Shown in pieces: positions 1-8,446 of a stretch of 8,446 bases of DNA. The number at the start of each line of letters is the position of its first letter. Position 1 is the first letter of the stretch. Source of the DNA: an uncultured Mycoplasma sp. (GTDB lineage Bacteria; Bacillota_I; Bacilli_A; Mycoplasmatales; Metamycoplasmataceae); contig CAMQBE010000021.1 in NCBI GenBank assembly GCA_946998935.1, forward strand, positions 1-8,446, read 5' to 3'. The notes beneath the pieces were generated by a model. The model was not told the DNA's origin. It did not search any database and saw only the letters and a list, made by a program, of their open reading frames with translations. A program made the position numbers and the translations under genes.

Positions 1-1235
1 AAAGGCGCAATTAAAACTAAAGAAAAAAGAGAAATCTTTAAAGTTGCTCCTGGTGTTATGACACGTCAAGAAGTTAATGAACCATTACAAACTGGTATTA
101 TTGCAATTGACTCAATGATACCTATTGGTAAAGGCCAACGTGAATTGATTATCGGCGATCGTCAAACCGGTAAAACTGCAATTGCTATTGATACAATAAT
201 TAATCAAAAAGGTAAGAATGTAAATTGTATTTACGTAGCTATTGGTCAAAAGAATTCTACCGTTGCGCAAATAGTTAAAAAACTTCAAGATACCGGTGCA
301 ATGGAATATACCACTGTTGTTGTTTCAGGTGCAAGCGAATTAGCTCCTCAACAATACATTGCCCCTTATTCAGGAGTTACTATTGCTGAAGAATGAATGT
401 CTAAAGGCAAGAACTGTTTAATTGTTTATGATGATTTATCTAAACATGCTATTGCTTATAGAACATTATCATTATTACTTCGTCGCCCACCTGGACGTGA
501 AGCTTATCCTGGGGATGTATTCTACTTGCACTCTCAATTACTTGAACGTGCAGCTAAAATGTCAGCACAATATGGTGGTGGTTCAATAACTGCTTTACCT
601 ATCGTTGAAACTCAACAAGGTGATATTTCGGCTTATATTCCAACAAATATCATTTCTATTACTGACGGCCAAATCTTTACACGTGAAAGTTTATTCAACT
701 CAGGTCAAAGACCTGCTATTGATGTTGGTTTTTCAGTTAGCCGTGTTGGCTCAGCCGCACAAATTAAAGCTATGAAAAAAGTTGCCGGTTCATTGAAACT
801 TGAACTTGCTCAATATAATGAAATGCTAGCGTTTGCTCAATTTGGTTCCGATTTGGATGATTCAACTAGAGTTATTCTTCACCATGGTGCAAAGGTTTAT
901 GAAATACTAAAACAAGAACAATATTCACCTATTAATCAAATTACACAAGTAGCAATTCTTCTTGGGGTAAATAAACGTATTATTAATCCTCTTCCAGTTA
1001 GCGAAATTCGTAAATATCGTGATGCAGTAATTAAGTACATGGAAACAGATGCTGAAGGTATTCGCTTGAGTATGAAAATATCTCAAAACGATAATAAGTT
1101 TGAGGAAAGCGATTTTAACCAAATTATCAATGCATTAGTTAAAATAGTAAAAAACATAATTGCTTCAATTCCTAATTATAATCCAGATAATTATGAAAAA
1201 ATTCCCGAAGCTTATGCTAATTTAGGCGGCAAATA

Positions 1236-1236
<1 letters not shown>
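1..1236 (+). CDS. atpA: ATP synthase F1 subunit alpha, 5'-truncated by window
   Basis: This is the alpha subunit of F1Fo ATP synthase, part of the alpha3beta3 catalytic head on the cytoplasmic face of the membrane. The window enters in frame 1 and shows 411 residues. Comparison with the usual position of the P-loop suggests about 110-120 N-terminal residues lie upstream. Walker A GDRQTGKT is encoded at 154-177. The motif SVSRVGS carries the conserved alpha arginine (codon 742-744), which reaches into the catalytic site of the neighbouring beta subunit. The C-terminal helical domain runs to the TAA at 1234-1236. The UGA at 394-396 is read as Trp (AEEWMSKGKN), so ATG 58 and ATG 397 are internal codons and not starts. 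The stop overlaps the atpG start by one base (TAATG), implying translational coupling. Family assignment is secure. Confidence 0.97.
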
Positions 1237-3980
<2,744 letters not shown>

Positions 3981-3984
3981 TATT

Positions 3985-4010
3985 AGAGAGTTTAAAGCTC
4001 TCTTTTATTT
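3985..4010 (+). terminator. Rho-independent terminator of the atp operon
   Basis: A perfect 6-bp stem is formed by AGAGAG (3985-3990) and CTCTCT (3998-4003) with a 7-nt loop, followed directly by a T-rich run (TTTATTTTATTTTT). It begins 5 nt after the atpC stop. This is a standard intrinsic terminator layout for an AT-rich mollicute. Confidence 0.8.
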
Positions 4011-4029
4011 TATTTTTCATTTTTTATTC

Positions 4030-4080
4030 TAAAATTAATGTATATATCTAAGTATCAATCAATACTTGTAGAAAGAAGAA
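4030..4080 (+). promoter_or_regulatory. Putative promoter and leader of the lipoprotein gene
   Basis: The 104-nt gap between atpC and the lipoprotein gene holds, after the terminator, a -10-like TAAAAT at 4030-4035 and a second AT stretch TATATAT at 4041-4047. No clear -35 is seen, which is common in mycoplasmas. A small inverted repeat (AAGTAT 4050-4055, ATACTT 4062-4067, 6-nt loop) would lie in the transcript leader. A purine-rich AGAAAGAAG just before the ATG may act as a weak Shine-Dalgarno. The call rests on base pattern only. Confidence 0.35.
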
Positions 4081-4084
4081 AAAA

Positions 4085-6112
4085 ATGAAAAAACATAAAC
4101 TTTTTTCATTCTTGACTTTACCTTTAGTTTTTAGTCCTTTGGTAGTAACTTCTTGTCATAATGGCAAGCAATTTTTTGCTCAAAGAGATAGATTCTACAA
4201 GATAGTTAATATTGACCGTGGATTGGTAGGTTTTACTACTGGTAGCCAATATCAATTTATGCTTCATAATTGTCCAAATAAGTTTAAAAAATATGCTTTT
4301 AAAGAAATCAATTTTGATAAAACTTTAACTTTTACTAATGATAGTGGAACATACAAATTTAAGAATTATTTCAAATATGATTTCGACAATATTGCTAAGT
4401 ATTATGCTGTTGAAAATAAAGAGATGATAAGAAGCAATAAAATAACTAAAATTGACGATTTATTCAATCTAACAGGCGAATTAGGTTATTTAGAATTTAA
4501 TCAAAGCTTTACAAAATTAAGTGAAAAATTAGATATTGATACCAAATATATTAATAGATGAGTGGCATTACCTAATTTACAATATATGCTTTATTTATCT
4601 ACTTCTATTGGAGATAAAAAATCAAGTTATCCTCTTTATGCTAATAGAAACTTAGCTTCTAGTATGCGTTTAGAAAGTTCAGTCAATAATACTGAACAAA
4701 TTGAACTTTGAGCTAATACTTTAACATATTATGTAAAAACTTTTAACTTGCAAAAAGACAATCAAAAATTTGCTAAAGCTAAAATAGTTAATATGACTAT
4801 TGAAAATGATTATGTAGTTGCGAATATCGATTTATTAGATAATAATAACCAAAGCATGTTAACAACAGACCAAAAGAAAGTTAAATTTTATATTAAGGGT
4901 TTTAAACAAGATAAAGATCCTATTTTGCGTTTTAGCGATAAGTTCATTAATAAGCAAACTAATAAGACTATAACTTTTGGCGATATAAATAATGAAATTA
5001 AAGAGCTTTTTGGAGCAGATAAGGTAGCTCAACCATTATTTAATGAAGCACTCAAATTAGGTAATACTAGACTTAAGTTTAGACCTAAAAACCCATTAGG
5101 TTTTACTGAAGATTTTGATGCTAATACAATGCACTTTAGTTCTATTTACAAAGCATATAATTTAAACGGTGTTTCATCTTTAATTCAAAGCTTGAATACT
5201 AAAGATAATATTGATCAAGATTTAGTTATTATTAAAACTAATAGCCAAGACAAACAATATAAAATCGTTGATTTTAAACCAAGTGAATTATTAAATAATT
5301 CATATTCTTTAGCTTATATGCTTTTAGATGAATATACTAATGATAATGTGAAAACCGGAAAACAATATATTTGATATTCTTATGATTTTGCAGCCGGTCA
5401 TGCACATCCTTTTACCGTTGGTTTTTATACTAAGGCAGCATTGGGCTTAGATGAAAATTTTGATAATCCTAAAAATAAAGATATGTGAGGTTATTCATAT
5501 AATTCAAAAAGCTTAAGTTATGATGCCAATGGATTTTTAATTAGACCAAAAGGTATTGAAGCTGATGATTTCTTTGAAAAATGTTTTAAAGATGTTGTTA
5601 ATTTTTATCTAACATGAAATAACATTAATAACTCAGCATTATTATGGAATAACAAATCTCAATCGGCTTGCAGTATTTTAGAAGTGATGAAAAATAAAGA
5701 TTTTTATGAAAAATATTTATCAATACTTTTTTCTCGTTTTCCACTTTTACATTACATAAATAATCCTTCAAAACACCCAGATAAAAAAGATAGTTACTTG
5801 ATTAAAAAAGTTAAAGTTATTATTGATCCAAATCATGATTATTATCAAACAGGAGATGCTAAATATGGTTTAGGTAAGTTACCTGTATCATTTAGTTTTA
5901 TTGATAATGAAAATAAAGAAATGCTTTCTTATTCTTTAAAACAAAAAGTATTTACTTTAGGAGGCTTTTTAGGTTTTGATAATTCAGAAGTTAATAAACA
6001 AAAAGAAAAATTAAAGAGTGAAGTAGTTAATGGAATTAGCGGAATTGACTATTATGCAGAACATTTAGTAAAAGATAAGACATTACCTTATCTAGAAGAA
6101 TTTAGCAAATAA
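4085..6112 (+). CDS. Large surface lipoprotein, family unrecognised
   Basis: This is a 675-residue protein predicted to be exported, lipidated and anchored on the outer face of the membrane. The N-terminus MKKHKLFSFLTLPLVFSPLV is a lipoprotein signal peptide: basic residues, a hydrophobic core and a lipobox VTSC with the lipidated cysteine at residue 24. The mature chain is hydrophilic, rich in Lys, Asn, Asp, Phe and Tyr, and has no further obvious membrane span. Five UGA codons are read as Trp (residues 159, 209, 430, 468, 511) and one UGG at 521, so apparent shorter frames inside are one gene. A locally distinctive stretch is YDFAAGHAHPFTVGFY (about 432-447). I recognise no catalytic motif or named family. 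It stands alone between the atp terminator and a convergent K+ channel gene, so context gives no function. Substrate binding, adhesion or antigenic roles are all possible but unsupported. Confidence 0.88.
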
Positions 6113-6146
6113 AAATCGAAACGACAATGCTTCGATGTTTTATTTC
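6113..6146. terminator. Shared bidirectional terminator of convergent genes
   Basis: ATCGAA (6115-6120) pairs with TTCGAT (6131-6136) around a 10-nt loop. On the + strand the stem is followed by GTTTTATTT; on the - strand by TTTTATTT. It therefore looks like a terminator in both directions. It occupies nearly all of the 27 nt between the lipoprotein stop and the channel stop. The stem is only 6 bp, so efficiency is uncertain. Confidence 0.65.
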
Positions 6147-7249
6147 TTGCGATTTGATAATTGTTCTTGAACAATTTGTTCGGCCATAATTTTTGCTCTA
6201 GTTTCAATTTTATCTTGCAACATAGCAGCCAGTTCTTCTTGTTCTTTAGTTCTATCATCAATATTAGTTTTTTGGAAGCCACTTAATATTGACGCAGCAA
6301 TAACACCACCAGGAGTTGCAATAATAGCAATACCCACAATTGAAATAATAGGGACTATCATTTTTGTATAATTGCTATTAGGAACAAAATCGCCATAACC
6401 AATTGTTGTTAAAGTAATAGCTGAGAAATATAGTGCATCTCAATATGTTCTAATAACGTTAGGATTATCTTCATAAGCTTTATCTAGTGAAGAATATTTT
6501 TTAGCAGCAACTAAATCTTCCATGTATTTGTTTTCGGTATATCAAACAGTTAAAGCAAAGAGGTTTATTAATATTATGATAAAGAGCATAACGTTGAAAA
6601 TCAATACTTTATCATTTATTAATGACACTCCAATTCTTTTAGTTGATGAGAATATGTTTAAAAGCATTAATAAACGAATAATTCTAATAAATTTAAAAGC
6701 TGAGAAAGTTTCTAAAGCTCCATATTGTGTTCCACGCAAAACATTAATTACATTCAATGAAGGTAGAATCATTAATAATAAGATTCAAAAAACGGGGGAA
6801 ACCATAAACAACAAATAGGATTTTCATAATGCATAATGTTTGTTGTCTTTCATCGGGCTAGCAACTCAATGGGCAACTAAATCAGCTACTGCAACAAAGA
6901 ATGTTGAAATTTCGATTCATGCTATTAGATTTTTATTAATATCTTTTTTTAATAAATAAAAACTTAAAAATCCAAAAAGAATAAAGAAAAGTATTGCAAT
7001 TGCATATAAATCTCTTAATAGTCTAATAACAAATTTTTTATGCTTATTAACACATGGAATAGAGTTATCTGTTGATGAAATAACTTCTAAATATAGTAAG
7101 CCTTTATGACTATATTTTTTTAATGTTAATTCGCTTGAATCGTATTGACCAGATTTGCTATTTTCGATAAATAATTCTTTTTTAAAAGCATGAAAATCAT
7201 CTTTATTGACTTCAGATAGTTTTTGATAGTAAGATTCTTTTTTAGACAT
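6140..7249 (-). CDS. Voltage-gated-type (six-TM) potassium channel
   Basis: This is a 369-residue integral membrane K+ channel subunit, expected to work as a tetramer conducting K+ across the plasma membrane. A cytoplasmic N-terminal region covers residues 1-78. S1 is about 80-100, S2 about 110-130 (with D123), S3 about 144-163 and S4 about 178-200, with K186, R189 and R192 spaced by three. S5 is about 214-235 and the pore helix about 267-280. The selectivity filter TTIGYGD is at 281-287 (coding 6389-6409), followed by FVP. S6 is about 297-320, with a TPGG sequence near the inner gate. The polar tail 326-369 is Glu/Lys/Gln-rich and probably coiled coil. Six UGA codons (residues 111, 128, 142, 155, 236, 270) are read as Trp and none is UGG; without this recoding the gene looks broken. 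The ATG at 7247-7249 is the first start after the upstream promoter. Voltage dependence is inferred from S4, not proven. Confidence 0.93.
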
Positions 7250-7258
7250 AACTACTAA

Positions 7259-7264
7259 ATTATA
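7259..7264 (-). promoter_or_regulatory. -10 box of the K+ channel gene
   Basis: The - strand reads a perfect TATAAT here, with only 9 nt between its end and the channel ATG. A start site 6-7 nt downstream would leave a leader of about 2-3 nt. No Shine-Dalgarno is seen upstream of the ATG. No convincing -35 is visible. Confidence 0.45.
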
Positions 7265-7293
7265 TGAGTCTAATTAAAATTTCTTTAGATATT

Positions 7294-7304
7294 TATAATA
7301 TAAT
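7294..7304 (+). promoter_or_regulatory. Candidate -10 boxes for the downstream + strand genes
   Basis: Two overlapping perfect TATAAT hexamers (7294-7299 and 7299-7304) lie in the 113-nt divergent intergenic region, about 60 nt upstream of the 7363 start. The region is extremely AT-rich, so chance matches are likely, and other -10-like strings occur nearer the gene (around 7318-7325). No clear -35 is seen. The site would drive the 180-residue protein gene and probably pgsA behind it. Confidence 0.35.
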
Positions 7305-7350
7305 TCTTTAGATTATTTTATACATATTAATATTAATAGAATTAATTCAT

Positions 7351-7356
7351 AAGGAG
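7351..7356 (+). promoter_or_regulatory. Shine-Dalgarno fixing the 7363 start
   Basis: AAGGAG lies 6 nt upstream of the ATG at 7363. It decides this start over the internal ATG at 7381 (residue 7), and shows that the reading frame continues through the UGA at 7384-7386. Confidence 0.75.
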
Positions 7357-7362
7357 TTATTT

Positions 7363-7905
7363 ATGGGCAATGGTGTTGCAATGTGAGCCATTTTTGGCGG
7401 CTTAATTGTTTTGCTAGTTATCTTTTTTGCTTATTCAAGTATTAAAGACAAAATTAAAGCTAAAAAGAAAAAGAAGTTTGAAGAAAAAAATCGTGTGAAA
7501 GCTTTAGAATTAAAAAGATTTTTAATTTTTGAAGTAAAAGCTTTAATTAAAATCAATCAAAAATATCTTGATAATTTTGAACCATCAATTGGTGAATATA
7601 AAATGGTTGATGTGATCAATGCTTCAAGAAAAACTATTAAATTAGTTGAAAATGAAGATAACTTTAAAGAATACATTATGAATAAACCTGAACATATTGA
7701 GTTTCTTAAAGCTTATGTTCTTTTACGTGATAATCGAAGCAACCTTTGAGCTTCAAGGTTCAAAAATGTAATCGACTATATTGAAGAATGCTTTAAAACT
7801 TATGATATGACTCTTTATAAAGAAGAATATGATAAAGCTTATGATAAAGTACAAAAAAAATATTTAGAAGAGTTTAAAAAAGAGGAAGTTGCTGAAGCTA
7901 AGTAA
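7363..7905 (+). CDS. Single-pass membrane protein of unknown function
   Basis: This is a 180-residue protein that I do not recognise. The N-terminus has one hydrophobic helix at residues 8-24 (WAIFGGLIVLLVIFFAY), with almost no residues before it and no lipobox. A lysine-rich stretch, KDKIKAKKKKKF (28-39), follows at once, predicting a short outside N-terminus and a cytoplasmic body. The rest is charged and predicted mostly helical (about 40-75 and 130-178), with a Lys/Glu-rich end that could form a coiled coil. Two UGA codons (residues 8 and 129) are read as Trp. The strong Shine-Dalgarno at 7351-7356 sets the start. pgsA begins 50 nt downstream on the same strand with no terminator between, so the two are probably co-transcribed. 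A membrane-anchored scaffold is one possibility, but no function can be assigned from sequence. Confidence 0.85.
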
Positions 7906-7943
7906 GCAGCTTAGAATAAATGATATTTTACTAATAGTGCTTT

Positions 7944-7950
7944 AAGGGGG
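7944..7950 (+). promoter_or_regulatory. Shine-Dalgarno of pgsA
   Basis: AAGGGGG, a one-base variant of AAGGAGG, sits 5 nt before the ATG at 7956. The next in-frame ATG (7965) would be 14 nt away. The spacing favours 7956, although homologues commonly begin at the MNLPN that starts at 7965. Confidence 0.6.
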
Positions 7951-7955
7951 ATAAA

Positions 7956-8446
7956 ATGAAAAAAATGAACTTGCCAAATAAGCTAACTTTGTTTCGCTTA
8001 ATTTTGTTCATTCCGCTTTTAGCACTTTTTATTTCATATATAACTTTGACTAATATAACTTTGACTAAAAGACAAGCTGATTTTTATAACATAACTGGAA
8101 GAATTTTGTTAGGAAGTATGTTATTTATTTTTGCATTAGCAATGATTACGGATTATTTTGACGGGATGATAGCAAGGAAAAACAACTTAGTAACCGACTT
8201 TGGTAAATTATGAGATCCTATTGCAGATAAAATGATAGTTAATAGTACATTGATTTTTTTAGCAGTTGCTAATTTTAGTCCTATATGGTTAGTTATTTTA
8301 TTTTTAGCCAGAGATTTAATTGTAGATGCTTGTAGAGTAGTTATGGCTAAAAATAACATTTCTGTAGCAGCAAGTATTTGAGGAAAATTAAAAACAGTTT
8401 TCCAAAGTTTTGGAATTATTGTGGTTTTTGTAATTGCTATTTCATT
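7956..8446 (+). CDS. pgsA: CDP-diacylglycerol-glycerol-3-phosphate 3-phosphatidyltransferase, 3'-truncated
   Basis: This enzyme transfers the phosphatidyl group from CDP-diacylglycerol to glycerol-3-phosphate, the committed step to phosphatidylglycerol and cardiolipin, in the plasma membrane. The first 163 residues are seen; family members are usually about 180-220, so the last helices lie beyond the window. The N-terminus [17 protein letters not shown] is typical of PgsA. The CDP-alcohol phosphotransferase motif D..DG..AR(8)G...D...D is complete: D66, D69, G70, A73, R74, G83, D87, D91 (coding 8151-8228). Membrane segments are about 12-30, 49-65, 98-118 and 147-163. Residues 86 and 142 are UGA-coded Trp and residue 111 is UGG. 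A tandem 15-bp duplication at 8038-8067 encodes [10 protein letters not shown] in the loop after the first helix. PgsA is distinguished from other family members mainly by its N-terminus; a related phosphatidyltransferase is a minor alternative. Confidence 0.93.
8038..8067 (+). repeat. 15-bp perfect tandem duplication inside pgsA
   Basis: Two adjacent identical 15-bp units (8038-8052 and 8053-8067) contain AACTTTGACTA. Being a multiple of three, they keep frame and produce ITLTN followed by ITLTK, in the loop between the first and second membrane helices. Confidence 0.9.

Noticed and set aside
925..1122. - strand open frame inside atpA
   Set aside because: It is a shadow of a conserved ATP synthase coding region, with low-complexity hydrophobic translation and no ribosome site.
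4085..6112. Lipoprotein region as three or more separate genes or a decayed pseudogene
   Set aside because: All pieces share one frame and are interrupted only by UGA. There are no TAA or TAG codons until 6110-6112, and only the first piece has a signal peptide.
6088..6282. - strand open frame overlapping the channel C-terminus and the lipoprotein end
   Set aside because: It is in another frame from the channel and runs through the terminator hairpin into the convergent gene.
6522..6818. + strand open frame inside the channel gene
   Set aside because: It is antisense to S4 and S5 of the channel, whose motifs establish the - strand frame as real.
7904..7941. Possible terminator hairpin between the 180-residue protein gene and pgsA (AAGCA with TGCTT)
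   Set aside because: Only 5 bp with a loop of nearly 30 nt and followed by the pgsA Shine-Dalgarno rather than a T-run.
8153..8359. - strand open frame inside pgsA
   Set aside because: It is antisense to the catalytic motif and following helices of PgsA.

Overview
The window is from a mollicute, most likely a Mycoplasma in the broad sense. Five reading frames are complete only if UGA is read as tryptophan. Sixteen in-frame UGA codons fall at plausible Trp positions, against two UGG codons. The DNA is AT-rich, genes are tightly packed, and a lipobox-type surface lipoprotein is present. Genus or species cannot be fixed from the sequence alone.

Region 1 (1-3980, + strand) is the downstream half of an F1Fo ATP synthase operon in the canonical order: atpA (alpha, 5' end cut off by the window), atpG (gamma), atpD (beta), atpC (epsilon). 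The genes are nearly fused: atpA/atpG overlap by 1 nt, atpG/atpD are separated by 11 nt holding a strong Shine-Dalgarno, and atpD/atpC overlap by 11 nt. A rho-independent terminator follows atpC. In mollicutes without respiration this complex is thought to work mainly as an ATP-driven proton pump that maintains membrane potential.

Region 2 (4085-6112, + strand) is a large 675-residue lipoprotein gene with its own leader. It is unrecognised by family and reads through five UGA codons. Region 3 (7249-6140, - strand) converges on it and encodes a six-transmembrane voltage-gated-type potassium channel with a canonical TTIGYGD selectivity filter. The two stops are 27 nt apart and share one hairpin that can terminate in both directions.

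Region 4 is a 113-nt divergent promoter region (7250-7362). It is followed on the + strand by an unrecognised 180-residue protein with one N-terminal membrane anchor (7363-7905), then, 50 nt on, by pgsA (CDP-diacylglycerol-glycerol-3-phosphate 3-phosphatidyltransferase), cut by the window end.

The loci share a membrane theme (proton pump, K+ channel, lipoprotein, phospholipid synthesis), but only the atp genes form an obvious functional unit. The most notable items are the Kv-like channel, with unusual voltage-sensor residues and an almost leaderless promoter arrangement, and a 15-bp in-frame tandem duplication in pgsA. No CRISPR array, insertion sequence, tRNA or rRNA was seen.
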